Shown in pieces: positions 1 to 13,115 of a DNA stretch of 43,356 bases. How positions within the stretch are numbered: the stretch's first letter is position 1; the number at the start of each line of letters is the position of its first letter. Origin of the DNA: a candidate division SR1 bacterium (lineage in GTDB: Bacteria > Patescibacteriota > Gracilibacteria > Absconditabacterales > Absconditicoccaceae); the NCBI GenBank assembly GCA_025997135.1, contig BNUE01000002.1:1-43356 (forward strand), read 5' to 3'. The translations under genes were made by a program, and so were the position numbers. A model generated the notes under the pieces. It worked only from the letters and a program-made list of their open reading frames with translations. It was not told the origin of the DNA and searched no databases.

Positions 1-1
1 T

Positions 2-241
2 AATATATTTGCGATTTTGGGCTTGAGAGCCTTGTATTTCGTGTTAGAAGCAATGGGCAATAAATTCCAGTATATTAGTTATGCAGTGATTATAATCTTA
101 TTTTTTATCTGAGTGAAGATGATCCTGAGTTTGGTAGGTTTCCATATCGGTAATTTAGCGAGTTTGCTGGTTATCATCGTATGTCTGGGCAGTGGTATTC
201 TCTGTTCTATGGCAAAAAAACAGGATCATATTGTCCCTTAA
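2..241 (+). CDS. TerC family integral membrane protein, C-terminal part (5' end outside window)
   Basis: Seventy-nine residues run open from the window edge to TAA at 239-241, so only the C-terminus is visible. The stretch NIFAILGLRALYFVLEAMG followed by a hydrophobic segment and FIGVKM is typical of the TerC family, membrane proteins linked to tellurite resistance and metal-ion (manganese) export. The Gly of FIGVKM is a TGA codon. At least two membrane segments are visible, then a short charged tail ending in HIVP. The family call is good; the transported substrate cannot be inferred. Confidence 0.8.
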
Positions 242-267
242 CTATATATTATACATAATACTATAAT

Positions 268-315
268 TTGTCAAATCTTTCTGTCTAAATTGTCATAAAT
301 CACTTGAAATTGTCA
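268..315 (+). promoter_or_regulatory. Three TTGTCA direct repeats upstream of lexA, possible LexA operator
   Basis: TTGTCA occurs at 268-273, 290-295 and 310-315, spaced 22 and 20 nt, about two helical turns. Each has an A/T-rich surround (A-TTTGTCAAAT, AAATTGTCATAAA, AAATTGTCAAAAA). The third lies inside the spacer of the putative lexA promoter, where a bound repressor would block transcription. LexA autoregulation is usual; assigning these boxes to LexA is inference. Confidence 0.4.
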
Positions 316-331
316 AAAAAAAAGATATATA
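304..331 (+). promoter_or_regulatory. Putative lexA promoter
   Basis: TTGAAA at 304-309, a 16-nt spacer, then TATATA at 326-331, 38 nt before the lexA ATG. The spacer contains a TTGTCA repeat. Confidence 0.5.
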
Positions 332-369
332 TTTTTAGTTGAATATTTTATTTTCTTTTTAATATTCTC

Positions 370-990
370 ATGTACAATAGAATGTTAGATCCGCTTCAAA
401 AAGCGTTAATCAACCTATTCAAAAATCACAATGAAGACGAGGACATTACTCTCAGAGAAATCGCAGAAAACATCTGAGTAAGGCATCCACAGACAGTTCT
501 AAATAAGCTAAATCAGCTAGTCTTAAAAGGGTATTTCATTAGACAGGGTAAGCAGTATCGTCTGATCCGTGAATCATTGGATGACAGCTTCAGTGATATT
601 ATTCAGCTTCCAGTCTTTGGTTTTGCTCAGTGCTGACACCAGGGAAAGAGGGTAGTCGATGAGTACACTCAGGAGAATATCCCTATGACTATGGCATTAC
701 TGGGGACAAATAATATTGAAAACTGCTTTTTTGTGCGTGCAAAAGGTAAATCTATGGAACCTAAAATTCACGATGGAGATTTAGTTCTCATCCGTCAGCA
801 GAGTAGTTATGAGCCTCATGATATAGTTTTTGTAGAGCATGGTGAGCTTCCGAAACTCAAAAAGATAATACTAAAAGATAAAAAGTTGTATTTGGAGTCC
901 ATAAATCCAGAATTTGACGATGTAGAGCTATTGCCATACGATGACGCCAAGGTTATCTGAGTAGTGAAGAAGATTATTCAGGAGATGTAG
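370..990 (+). CDS. lexA: LexA-like repressor / S24 self-cleaving protein
   Basis: 206 residues. The N-terminal ~70 residues form a winged helix (LREIAENIGVRHPQTVLNKL recognition region), followed by an S24 peptidase domain. Autocleavage would fall at Cys88-Gly89 in FAQCGHQ; Gly89 is the TGA at 634-636. The Ser nucleophile is Ser128 in AKGKSMEP, and the general-base Lys is probably Lys162 in LPKLKK. Family members repress DNA-damage genes until RecA-stimulated self-cleavage. A Cys-Gly scissile bond resembles UmuD more than the Ala-Gly of most LexA proteins, but the DNA-binding domain argues for a repressor. A terminator follows. Confidence 0.85.
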
Positions 991-1029
991 GATATTGTTA
1001 TTAAAACTTCAAAAATGCCATAAATCTCT

Positions 1030-1053
1030 GCCTCCTTCTGGGGGGCTTTTTTA
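1030..1053 (+). terminator. Rho-independent terminator after lexA
   Basis: GCCTCC-TTCT-GGGGGGC stem-loop followed by TTTTTT. Confidence 0.75.
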
Positions 1054-1089
1054 TTGAGTTAAATGAAACTTTTTTGGATTATAAAAAGT

Positions 1090-1117
1090 TTGTAATTGAA
1101 ATGGAAATTGCTATATT
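1090..1117 (+). promoter_or_regulatory. Putative leuS promoter
   Basis: TTGTAA at 1090-1095, 16-nt spacer, TATATT at 1112-1117, 38 nt before the leuS ATG. Confidence 0.45.
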
Positions 1118-1155
1118 TAGTCAGATTTTTATTACTTTTTTAGAAAAGAAAAAAA

Positions 1156-3723
<2,568 letters not shown>

Positions 3724-3751
3724 ATAGTCAAAACTTTATTTACAAAATCTC

Positions 3752-3779
3752 TTGATTTTTAAATAGAAAAAAGTAATAA
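3752..3779 (+). promoter_or_regulatory. Putative dprA promoter
   Basis: TTGATT at 3752-3757, 16-nt spacer, TAATAA at 3774-3779, 46 nt before the ATG. Confidence 0.45.
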
Positions 3780-3825
3780 AAGGCTGAATATGATTTTCTA
3801 TTTTTATTGCTTTTTGGGATAAATA

Positions 3826-4704
3826 ATGACCGAAATCTGAGAAATTATCAAATGAAGTGAGTTCTTTCCTAGCTCATTAGAAATATGTAAGCCAGAGGTA
3901 AAAAAACTGTTTTATCTCGGCAATCTGGATTTGCTCCACAAAAAGAAACTAGGTATTGTCTGACCGAGGATTATGTCGCAGTATGCTGATCAGGTTTTAG
4001 AAGCGTTTTTTGAGCAGGGGAAAAATAGCGACTTGATTACCGTTTCAGGTTTAGCCAGATGAGTCGATCAAAAATGCCATACTTTGTCTCTAAAATATAA
4101 TATTCCGACTATCGCAGTGCTGGGATGAGGGATTAGACGTTATCTCAAAACAAGTGATCGTCATCTAATTTTAGAGATTATAGAAAAATGATGATTGATA
4201 CTCTCAGAGTTTGAAGCGGATTTCGAGCCGACAAAGTGGAGTTTTCCTATGAGGAATAGAATTATTGCTGGTCTGAGTGATTCTATATTTTTGCCTGAGG
4301 CGAGAGAGGGTAGTGGTAGCTTGATAACCGTAGATTATGCTTTAAATATGAAAAAGCCAGTTTTTGTCGCTCCAAATCAGTTATTTACCCCAAACGCTTT
4401 GGGAAGTAACCAATTGTTATCGGGTGGGAAATGTCAGTTATTATCTAACTTTTCTCAGATTTTAGAAATCTTTAATATGAGAGGTGTTTGACAGTTTAGA
4501 GACAAATTAGACGAGATATTGAAATCATTGACTGATACAGAAAAACAAGTTTTTCAATTGGTGCAGCGTTATCATAACCAAGAGTTATCAACTCGAAATA
4601 TACCTTGAGACCTAGATTTTTGAAATATAATTATGTGTTTAACTATGCTGGAGATGAAATGAATAATTAGACAAAGTTGACCAGGAATGTACATCGTATC
4701 TTAA
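3826..4704 (+). CDS. dprA: DNA processing protein DprA (Smf)
   Basis: 292 residues with a Rossmann-like core: LGIVGPR, then LITVSGLARGVDQKCH, AVLGGGI, LILSEFEADFEPTKWSFPMRNRIIAGLSD and EGSGSLITVDYAL, all in canonical DprA order. DprA loads RecA onto incoming single-stranded DNA during transformation. The last ~70 residues look like the DprA winged helix. Many glycines of the nucleotide-like fold (VGPR, RGVD, LGGG, KGGL) use TGA. It lies between leuS and ftsA, with its own promoter and terminator. This implies competence, in line with the DNA-uptake lifestyle proposed for these reduced bacteria. Confidence 0.9.
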
Positions 4705-4730
4705 TTGCTAACCAAAGGTTATCATAAAAT

Positions 4731-4756
4731 AAAAAAAAGCTGTTGCTTTTGTTTTT
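4731..4756 (+). terminator. Terminator after dprA
   Basis: AAAAGC-TGTT-GCTTTT hairpin extended by flanking A and T runs. Weak stem, plausible position 27 nt after the dprA stop. Confidence 0.45.
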
Positions 4757-4878
4757 AATATTCGTACAAGTTGAACTGACACAGCAAACAGGGCTGTCGA
4801 GGTGCAGTGATTCAGCTTATCGCAGTTTTGCGGTATGAAACTTTGTTTCATTTTATTTCTTATTTTTTTATTATCAGT

Positions 4879-6060
4879 ATGAATGATATTAGAGCCGTCT
4901 TTGATATTTGAAATGAGTCGATCAGGGCAGTTGTATTCTGAAAGGATAACAATAAGGATGTCGTTCTGGCAAAACAAACTGAAGTGATGCAGGGGATGAG
5001 AAAGGGGAAAATTTTGGATATGGAAGCTTTTACGTCGACGTTAAATAAGGTACTGGATGGTTTTATCAGAAAATTGGGAGGAGATTTTATAGATAGGGTG
5101 TATGTATGAGTTTCTCATCCAGAGATGATCGTAAATAGAATTGTCGAAGGGAAACGTATTATGACAGAAGAAGTTTGAGATGCTGATGTTGAGCATTTGT
5201 CTCGTATTGTCTCAGAAATTGCCTTAATTAATAATTATGAAATCATTAAAATTGTGCCAGTTGCGTGGATTATTGATGAACAATTTAGGGAAAAAGATCC
5301 AATTGGATTAAAGTGTAAGAAACTTGAATTACAGGCGGATGTATTTTTGATCCCCAAAAATTTTTATAACGCATTGATGGATATTTTCGACAAAAAGCTC
5401 GGAATAGAGATAGCAGATTTGATCCCAAATATTTTGGCAGCCAGCGAAATTGTAATGGATTATGATCAAAAAGATTTATGAACTATTCTGATTGACATTG
5501 GTAAAAATCAAACCAGTTATGTAATATATGAAGATGGTTTCCCTCTATGATATGGAACAATAGGTCTTGGATGAGAAAATGTAACAAAAGATATTTCCAT
5601 AGGGATGCAGGTTGACATCAAAGAAGCTGAAGAAATTAAAAAAACTACATGAGTTGTCGTTATCGATCCATCTACAAAATATGAGACTTCCTTAGATATG
5701 AATTTTCTCACAGAGATTATCTCTGCTAGATATGAGCAGATATTTGATAGAATCAATTCTCATCTGAAGAGTTTAGATAAAGACGGACGTCTACCATGAT
5801 GAATTCTTTTGCTCGGTGGATGATCCAAAATACAGCATTTAGAGTATTTCGCAAAGGATATGTTCAAATTAGCGGCATTTTATGGCAAAGATAATGTGGT
5901 AAACCTATGAGATATCTCCAATAATGTGCAGTTTCTAAATGTACTAGGATGTTATTATCGATCACAAAAATATGAGTGAGAGTGAGGTAGGGTAAACTTT
6001 CCAGTTAATTTCGGCAAAATTTGAACAAAAATTAAAGATTTCTTCGGTAATCTATTCTAA
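4879..6060 (+). CDS. ftsA: Cell division protein FtsA
   Basis: 393 residues, actin-like ATPase that tethers FtsZ to the membrane. Phosphate 1 loop FDIGNESIRAVVF near the start, SHA-type insert region with RIVEGKRIM, phosphate 2 TILIDIGKNQTSYVIYEDG near residue 205, and the adenosine motif GGILLLGGGSKIQHLEYFA near residue 310. The C-terminus KIKDFFGNLF is an amphipathic membrane-targeting helix. Glycines in all three nucleotide loops include TGA codons. It ends 52 nt before ftsZ in the usual ftsA-ftsZ order. Confidence 0.92.
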
Positions 6061-6112
6061 ATAAACAAATAAAAATCAGACTTTTTTCTTTATTTTATCA
6101 TTATTATTGACC

Positions 6113-7375
6113 ATGACAACACAAGAGCCAATGATGTACCAAAACATTGTTCAGGAGTATGTTCCAGATTTCGTTCCTTGAGCCAAGATAAAAGTGCTCG
6201 GAATTTGATGATGTGGAAATAAATCGATAGATAGGATGATCATAGAGTGACTGGATAATATCGAATTTGTAGCTATCAATACTGATGCTCAAGATTTATC
6301 TGTAAATCACGCTCAGATTAAAGTTAATATTGGATTGAATTTAACCAAATGACTATGAGCAGGAGGAGAGCCTGATATTGGTAGAAAAGCAGCAGAAGAA
6401 TCTGAATCAGAGATCAAAGAAGCACTTAAGGATACGGATATGGTGTTTATCACGGCAGGAATGTGATGATGAACGGGGACAGGTGCGGCTCCAGTTATCG
6501 CAAATATCGCTAGAAGTATGGGAATATTGACTATTGGTATCGTCACTAAACCATTTGGTTTTGAATGAAAGAAGAGAGCAGCCAATGCAGAAGAAGGTTT
6601 ACTCAAGATAAAAGAGGCGGTAGATACGTTGATTGTTATTCCAAATGATAGACTTTTGGCAGTATGCGACAAGAAAACAACTATGCCACAGGCATTTGCG
6701 ATGATTGATAAAATTCTCTATCTGGGAGTACAGTGAATTTCAGATATTATTATCAGACCTGGAATGGTAAATATTGACTTTGAAGATGTAAAAAGAGCGA
6801 TGTCTAACTCAGGAAATGCACTTCTTGGAATAGGATATTGAACAGGTGAGAAAAGAACAGTTGAGGCAGCTAGGAGAGCAATCGAGAACCCACTATTGGA
6901 GACAAATTTAGATGGAGCAAAAAAGATTATATTTGTAGTTGCATGAGGTGTAGATTTGACGCTTTTTGAGGTGCAAGAAGCTTCAGCAATTATAGAAGAT
7001 ATCAAAGATCCAGATGCGGAAATCTTCTGGGGTATGACAATTGATGAAGATTTTGAAGATGAAGTTAAGGTTACCATCATTGCAACAGGTTTTGAAGTAC
7101 AAAAGGACGAACAACCTAGAACAGCAAAAAGTATGGATATGTTCGGACAGAGACAAAAGACTTCAGCATCAAAAAACGCTTTTACTGATGTTTTACAGTG
7201 AGCTTCTCCAAAAACTGCATATAGTACGAGATGAAACAATCAACCAGCCTTTGATCATAGAGAAGTTTATTCAGAACAAGAAGAATTAGCAGAAAAACCA
7301 ATCTTTCAGCTGGAACCAAAAGATGACGAAGAAACTCCAGCATTTATGGCAAAGAGATTGCATAATACTAATTAA
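6113..7375 (+). CDS. ftsZ: Cell division protein FtsZ
   Basis: 420 residues; tubulin-like GTPase forming the division ring. [16 protein letters not shown] opens the GTPase fold, AINTDAQDL follows, and the tubulin signature GMGGGTGTGAAP near residue 120 has three consecutive TGA glycines at 6464-6472, which alone demonstrates the recoding. The T7 loop region is [19 protein letters not shown]. The C-terminal tail from about residue 350 is variable and hydrophilic, ending [15 protein letters not shown], with an FMAKRL segment that could be the FtsA-binding peptide. It is followed by a terminator. Confidence 0.96.
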
Positions 7376-7410
7376 AAATTTGCATTTTTGAGATAAAATT
7401 AGTACAATTA

Positions 7411-7434
7411 GAGGTGTTTTATCATCTCTTTTTT
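7411..7434 (+). terminator. Terminator after ftsZ
   Basis: GAGGTG-TTTTAT-CATCTC hairpin with one G-T pair, followed by TTTTTT. It lies just before the pilin start codon, so the pilin promoter, if separate, must overlap it (TTGCAT/TACAAT at 7379-7407, 17-nt spacer). Confidence 0.65.
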
Positions 7435-7440
7435 GTTTAG

Positions 7441-7947
7441 ATGCAGAAATTATTATGAAAAATATCACTTTCGTTGGTCGTTATCAGCTTTTTAGGCTGT
7501 TTTTGAACTTTTGCTTTTGAGGGATTTTGGAAAGAGAGTGGAATTTTTAATCAAGATCCAGATAAGGTAATTAGTACAGACTGATATGACGAAAATCCTT
7601 TTAGGGAAGGTATGAAATATTCTATATCAGATGGAGATAAGGAGGCAGTAGAAGGAGTCTATAATAATGATATGAGTGCCTTTGGCAAACATGGAGATGC
7701 TATCACAGAAATGATGTGAATTATCCAATGAATTGTGAATTATGCACTTGGGTTTTTAGCTTTAATTGCTCTAGTTTATCTGGTTTATCATGGCTTTTTG
7801 GTACTTACTGCTGGAGGTGATGATAATAAGGTGAAAAAAGGTCAAAAGGGGATTAGGACGGCAGCAATTGCTATCGCTGGAATTTGATCTTCTTGGGCAA
7901 TAATTAGTGTTATTTTGTGGTTTATTGACTTTTTAATAAATAATTAG
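7441..7947 (+). CDS. Type IV secretion pilin-like protein (VirB2/TrbC type)
   Basis: 168 residues: signal-like N-terminus (KISLSLVVISFLGCFGTFAF), a polar middle region, then two membrane segments around a loop, IINYALGFLALIALVYLVYHGFLVLTAGGDDNKVKKGQ style (residues about 100-165). The second helix ending, the TAGGDDNKVKKG loop and the third hydrophobic stretch match T4SS pilins widespread in CPR genomes. Several helix glycines are TGA. It is probably the first gene of a small operon with the next two. Confidence 0.7.
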
Positions 7948-7972
7948 GCTTTATCTGATATTTACAAAAAAA

Positions 7973-8419
7973 ATGAAAAAAAATCTGATTGCTCTATTCA
8001 TTACATTCTGCTTGACCACGTCATTTTTGTTCGCTCAGAATCTTGAGAATATTGATTTTCCATATACAACATCTAACACAAAAAGTGATGATGTATTATC
8101 TATGATAACTGGGAATGTATTGCAAGAAAATGGAATTTTATTCCAACTGTTGGGGGTTTTCGGTTTTGATGCTACAGAACCTTGACCAATAGCACTTATT
8201 TATGTTAGAACTATCATCAATTTACTTCTTTGATTGACCAGTTTTGTAGCCTTGATTATAGTAATATATACTTTTTATTTGATGTTTTTTTCGGATGATG
8301 CCAAGTGAATGGAAACTGTCAAAAAAAACTTGAAATGAGTTGCAATTGCTCTGGTGATTTTAGGATTTTCGCGAGTGATAGTCAGCTTTATCTTTAACTT
8401 TTATAAAACACAAATTTAA
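7973..8419 (+). CDS. Second T4SS pilin-like membrane protein
   Basis: 148 residues with an N-terminal signal segment (ALFITFCLTTSFLFAQ), an extracytoplasmic stretch, then two membrane helices separated by MFFSDDAKGMETVKKNLKG, the equivalent of the charged loop in VirB2/TrbC-like pilins. It starts 25 nt after the previous pilin and overlaps the next gene by one base (TAATG), so the three are translationally linked. It is probably a paralogous pilin or a VirB3/VirB6-like channel part; the loop favours pilin. Confidence 0.6.
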
Positions 8420-9123
8420 TGGATTTATCTTTCTTTGATCAAAAAAATATTCAAAAAACTTCCTCAGATAATGTCTTCAATACTGAGACAATGTTGCCTG
8501 TATCTGAAATCCGTGATGGAATTGTGATTCTCAAAGATGGAGGACTTCGCTGAATACTGAAAGTTGACGGCGTAAATTTAGATTTGAAAAACTCTGATGA
8601 ACTTGAGGTAATTTTAGAGCAATATAAGAGATTTTTGAATTGACTGGATTTTCCTATTCAAATCTTAGCTCGTAATACATATTTAGATTTGACTGATTAT
8701 CTAGAATATATTAGAAATAATGTGTCATGAATTGATAATCCAGCCCTCAAAGAGCAGTCTCAGAGTTATCTATCTTTTCTCGAATGAATCGATAATCAGC
8801 AGTGATTAGTTTATGTGAAGGAATTTTACGTGATTGTGCCGTATTATGCGGAAAAAGATGATAATAAACAGGTAAATAAAACTTGGCGAGAGAAAATTTT
8901 AAATGTGTTAAACTCAAAAGACAATGTGGAACAGGTGGTATCTAGATATAGGAGTTTTCTAAAAAATCAAAAACAGCTGGAAACTAGACTAAATCTCGTA
9001 CAAGATGGTTTAATATCGCTTAGAATGCAGGCAGAAATGCTCTGAACAAATGATGTAGTGTCTCTACTTTTCCGTATGTATAACCCATTACTTGATGCAT
9101 CTCAGGCTAAATTCGCTGAATAA
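8419..9123 (+). CDS. TraC-like / VirB4 N-terminal domain protein
   Basis: 234 residues, overlapping the upstream stop by one base. MLPVSEIRDGIVILKDGGLRGILKVDGVN near the start, the LEQYKRFLNGLDFPIQILAR segment and YLSFLEGI resemble the N-terminal domain of VirB4/TraC conjugation ATPases. In CPR genomes this domain often occurs as a separate protein next to virB4. No Walker motifs are present and no VirB4 ATPase follows: the next gene is infB on the other strand, 18 nt away. The ATPase must be elsewhere, or this is a residual locus. Confidence 0.6.
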
Positions 9124-9141
9124 ACTATAAAATACGACGAA

Positions 9142-11499
9142 TTACTCTACAATATCTTGCATTTCATAAAATTCAAGTAGGTCTTTTTCCATTACTTTTT
9201 TCCCGACTTTAATCTTCATTCAGCAGTCTTCACCTGCTAAAACTTCTTTAACCTGATCTTTATTTCTCTGGAGAGAGAGAATCTCACCATTTGCAATAAT
9301 ATCTTCACCTCTATGAACTCTAAATTTGAGCTTATTTTTTACTTTTCCTTCAATAACCATTCCTCCAATCGTCATTTCTCTGGTCTCAGTGAAGAAAATA
9401 CCTAAGACTTCGAGCTTTCCAACTGTCACTTCTTCTTGTTCGATTTCGATCATTCATTGAAGTAGATTTGATAGATAATTAGTCAGTTCATAGATAATAT
9501 CAAATGATTTGATTTCAACTTTTTGCTGTTCAGCTTTCTTTTTTAATAAAGCATTGATTGAAACATTAAATCAAATCAAAAGAGCTTTAGAAACCTGAGC
9601 TAATCCAAGATCACTTTCAGAAAAATGTCCTACATCGTTGTGGATAATTTTGATTACGACGTTCTTTGGTAAAGTAAGACCTTGTACAGCCTGAATAAGT
9701 GCTTCTAAACTGGAGGCTCCTTCAGCTTTCAAAATCAGCTTTAATTCAGAGGTTTTGTCATTAGCCTTGAGCTGAGTAAGGAATGACTGAACAGCAGATT
9801 CTCATCTATTACTGGCTTCTTGTTCTTGGATTTTTGCAATTTTACTTTGGGCTTCTTTTTCATTTTGGATAACTTCCACTATTCTACCAGCTTCTGGTAA
9901 TTCAGAAAATCATAATACCTGTACAGGCTCTCATCATACAGCTTTTGTAATAGGCATACCTTTCCAGTCGTGCATTCTTTTAATTTTGCCATATGTATTG
10001 TAAGCCAAGATAATATTTCCCATCTGCAAAGTTCCAGTAAGTACAATAAGACTCGCAACTACTCACTGTTTGGCATCTTTGTACGAATCTACAACTACTC
10101 ATACAGCTGCACGATTTGGATTATATTTTAGTTCGAGCATTTCAGACTGTAAAAGTACTTGTTCTAGTAGTTTATCAATTCATTCTCCAGTTTTAGAGGA
10201 AATTCAGATTATTGGTGTATCTCCTCATCGTTGTTCTGGAGTCAATCCTTGAGCAGCAATATCTGAGATAATTTGGTCAGTATTTTTTCCTGGTTTATCG
10301 ATTTTTGTAATAGCTATAATAATAGGTACTCATGCGGCCTTAGCGTGATTTATAGATTCTATAGTCTGAGGCATTACGCTATCGTCAGCAGCGATAACTA
10401 TTACAGCAATATTTGTCAGTTTTGCACCTCTAGCTCTGAGTGAAGTAAACAGTTCATGTCCTGGAGTATCAATAAAAGTTATCCTTTGTTTATTGTATTC
10501 TACGACAGATGCACCGATAGACTGAGTAATTCCTCCTGCTTCTCACTCTGCAACTCACGTTTTCCTCAGATAATCTAGTAGGCTAGTCTTACCATGATCT
10601 ACGTGTCACATAACAGTTACGATAGGAGCTCTCTCTACCAAAGTAGGGGAGTCTTTGTCCATATCTAGGATTTTTTGTAGATCTCAACTCATAAAACTCT
10701 CCATATCTAGTTTGGTCTCATTCTTTTTTATTTCTACATTAAATTCACTGGCGATGAGTGATGCAGTATCAAAATCAAGAGATGATGTAATACCAGTCAT
10801 AATCTTGTTTTCCATCAGTTTTTTCATCACGTCAACCAAAGGTACTCACATTTTTTCAGAAAACTCCTTCACAGTGATCTTATCATCCATAAATAATTCA
10901 GATTTTTTTACTAGATTTGCTGAAGTTGCTGCTTCTTTTTCGACTTTTTTTACTTTATCTAAATGCTGCACCTTCCTCTCATTTTGAGATGGTTTCTCTG
11001 GTCTGTGAGCGGTAGAATGAGGTCTAGAACGGTTATCAGATGCTGTGTATCATTTTGCTCTGGCAGCATCAAAAAGATCAGAAGAAGTCACGCTTTTTTC
11101 TTTTTTTGTATAAGTACTAGGCTGTATACTTACATTTCATGTTGCTTTTCTTTGTGGTTGATGTGATTTATCTCCTGGTCTATTTCCTGGGTTTCATCAT
11201 TGGTTTCATCATGGTTTATTTTCCAGTTTGTCATCTGATCTTCCTCATCTGTTAGTCTGCTGATTGGTATTACTTGTGCTGCCTTGGTGTGATTTTTGTG
11301 AAGCAGACCTGAAAATATCAACTTTTGATATACTATTTGATTCTTCTTTTTTTCAAAAATATTCATTGATATCTATCTTTTCTTTGACTGGTTCTTCTTT
11401 TTTACCAAAACCGAGACCTGAGAGAAATCCACCTCCACCTCCTAGAATCTCATCTGATTTAAGTATTTTTTCGGTTTGTTTCGGCTGTTTAGCTGTCAT
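9142..11499 (-). CDS. infB: Translation initiation factor IF-2
   Basis: 785 residues. A basic, low-complexity Gly/Asn/Gln-rich N-terminus (about 1-150), the IF2_N helix, then the G domain near residue 295 with [22 protein letters not shown] (G1), DTPGHELF (G3) and ITKIDKPG (G4). Domains II to IV follow, ending [23 protein letters not shown]-2 places initiator tRNA on the ribosome. TGA glycines occur throughout, including the domain III-IV junction. It lies 67 nt downstream of sufC on the same strand and is probably co-transcribed. The stop is TAA at 9142-9144. Confidence 0.95.
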
Positions 11500-11566
11500 A
11501 AAATTTTTCTAAAAGATAAAAAACTCTGATGTAAACCTATGGATTTACCTGAGAAATGCAAGAGAA

Positions 11567-12283
11567 TTACTCAAAACCGTGAGATTTTACCTTCTGAATG
11601 AGTTCTAATCAGCCTTCTTTTTCTATTTTTCAGTCTTTGAGTACGATAGCTTGATCGATAGGAATGTAGTCTAGAATTGAGAAAATGTGGGTAATAATAA
11701 TGAAGGTATTTTCTGGTGAATTGATCTGAGACAGAAACTCAGCCACAGATCTAAATGCATCCACATCCAGTCAACTATCAATCTCATCTAAAATTATATA
11801 TTTTGGCTTCAAAAGCTGGATCTGAAGTATCTCAAACTTTCTCCTTTCTCATCAGCTAAATCATACATTCAAATCTCTCCATAAAAATTCTTTGGATAGG
11901 CTCAATTCTGAGAGTATTGGTTCAATTAGCCCTTTAAATTCCATAAATGTCGTAGGCTTGTTTTGTGTCTGGTCATAAATACCTTTCAAAAATTCAAAAA
12001 GCTTAATTCACGGTATCTCAGGAATATGCTGAAATGCCAGAAAAATACCTTTTTTAGCTCTTTTGTCAGGAGTCGAATTAGTTATATCTTCTCAGTCTGT
12101 GTCAATCTCTCCTTGTGTAATTTGGTAATTTGGATGCCCCATTAGAGTGAGAGCGAGAGATGACTTTCAGCTTCAGTTCTTCCCTAGGATTGCATAATTT
12201 TTGCCAATTTCAAAAGAAAAAGAAAGCTGATTCAGAATTTTCTTCTCTTTTATTTGTACTGAGAGATTTGAGATGGTTAGCAT
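11567..12283 (-). CDS. sufC: SufC-like Fe-S assembly ABC ATPase
   Basis: 238 residues, a single ABC nucleotide-binding domain. Walker A AILGKNGSGKSSLALTLMG near residue 32 (two Gly are TGA), Q-loop FLAFQHIPEIPG, signature GFSGGERRKFEILQ, Walker B PKYIILDEIDSGLD and the switch His in IIITHIFSILDYI. GGERRKFEILQ and DEIDSGLDVDA are distinctive of SufC, the ATPase of the SUF iron-sulfur cluster scaffold. The partners SufB/SufD are not nearby. It is first in an apparent operon with infB. Confidence 0.85.
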
Positions 12284-12317
12284 TATGATTTGTAATTATA
12301 ATTAAGAATTAAACGAT

Positions 12318-12345
12318 AATATATGTAATTCGTGATAGTTTTCAA
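12318..12345 (-). promoter_or_regulatory. Putative sufC-infB promoter
   Basis: On the minus strand TTGAAA (12340-12345), 16-nt spacer, TATATT (12318-12323), 34 nt before the sufC ATG. Confidence 0.5.
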
Positions 12346-12348
12346 GCT

Positions 12349-12385
12349 TAAAAAAAGAGCAGATATCAGATATATAACTGCTCTT
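12349..12385 (-). terminator. Terminator after the Gly-rich lipoprotein gene
   Basis: Minus strand AAGAGCAG, 15-nt loop, CTGCTCTT followed by a run of T. It lies between the lipoprotein stop and the sufC promoter. Confidence 0.75.
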
Positions 12386-12391
12386 AAGAAT

Positions 12392-13015
12392 TTAAGGTGT
12401 GTTTATCCGCTTGATTTGAATAACATTATCTGTTTTTCCGTCTTTTATGGATAAAACTTTCCCAGATTTGTTTTTAAATCTGACCTTTAGGTGTTTGATC
12501 TCACCTATATTTAAATTTTTAACGTCAATCCAATTCTTTTTATTTGAACTTTGAACGGATTGGACGTTGTTCGTCCCGTCCCAAGAGATTTCATAGTAAA
12601 TATTTGCTAATTTATCACTGGGGATACTCATAGCTTTGCCAGTTTGGGGATCTACTATGGATACATCTATCCAGAATTTATTCCAAGCGTCAAAGGCTGT
12701 GGATGCCTTTATTCCGTCAATAGTGATTCTAGCAGTGTATGGATCAGATGATCTTGTCGTCGAGGGTGTATTAGATATTGTAACGTAGGGAAAGATTTTT
12801 CCTAGGTATGTGATATCATTATCAGATGTACCACCGTTGTTCCCCCCATTATCCCCATTACCACTGCCTCCGCCAGTTTCACCTCCAGAATTACCTCCAG
12901 ATCCATAATAATTTGGACCAATGATTGTGGTTTTGCTGTGATTATCATAATCACATGCCGATATTAAACCAATTATAAAGCACATTATAAGTGCAATGTG
13001 AATGTTTTTACACAT
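12392..13015 (-). CDS. Secreted lipoprotein with Gly-rich linker, possibly acquired
   Basis: 207 residues. A signal peptide with lipobox (IGLISAC, Cys about 21) is followed by a linker of repeated SGG/NGG (residues 37-65) and a ~130-residue beta-rich domain (LGKIFPYVTISNTPSTTRSS onward) with no family I recognise. It has about 23 glycines and not one is TGA, whereas neighbouring genes use TGA for a sizeable share of Gly. It therefore reads the same under the standard code, which suggests recent acquisition from a donor with the normal code. It has its own promoter and terminator. Confidence 0.8.
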   Translation of the reverse strand: MCKNIHIALIMCFIIGLISACDYDNHSKTTIIGPNYYGSGGNSGGETGGGSGNGDNGGNNGGTSDNDITYLGKIFPYVTISNTPSTTRSSDPYTARITIDGIKASTAFDAWNKFWIDVSIVDPQTGKAMSIPSDKLANIYYEISWDGTNNVQSVQSSNKKNWIDVKNLNIGEIKHLKVRFKNKSGKVLSIKDGKTDNVIQIKRINTP

Positions 13016-13066
13016 AATTTATATTCCTGTATTCGTTTTTTTAATTATTTGTTATATATGACTACT

Positions 13067-13094
13067 ATTATACACATTTTTTTGAAAAAATCAA
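13067..13094 (-). promoter_or_regulatory. Putative promoter of the Gly-rich lipoprotein
   Basis: Minus strand TTGATT (13089-13094), 16-nt spacer, consensus TATAAT (13067-13072). Confidence 0.6.
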
Positions 13095-13115
13095 GAGGAA
13101 ATTTAGTTATTTTAT

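Noticed and set aside
10070-11512. Several + strand open frames over infB
   Set aside because: They are shadows of the minus-strand IF-2 gene; no protein-like motifs.
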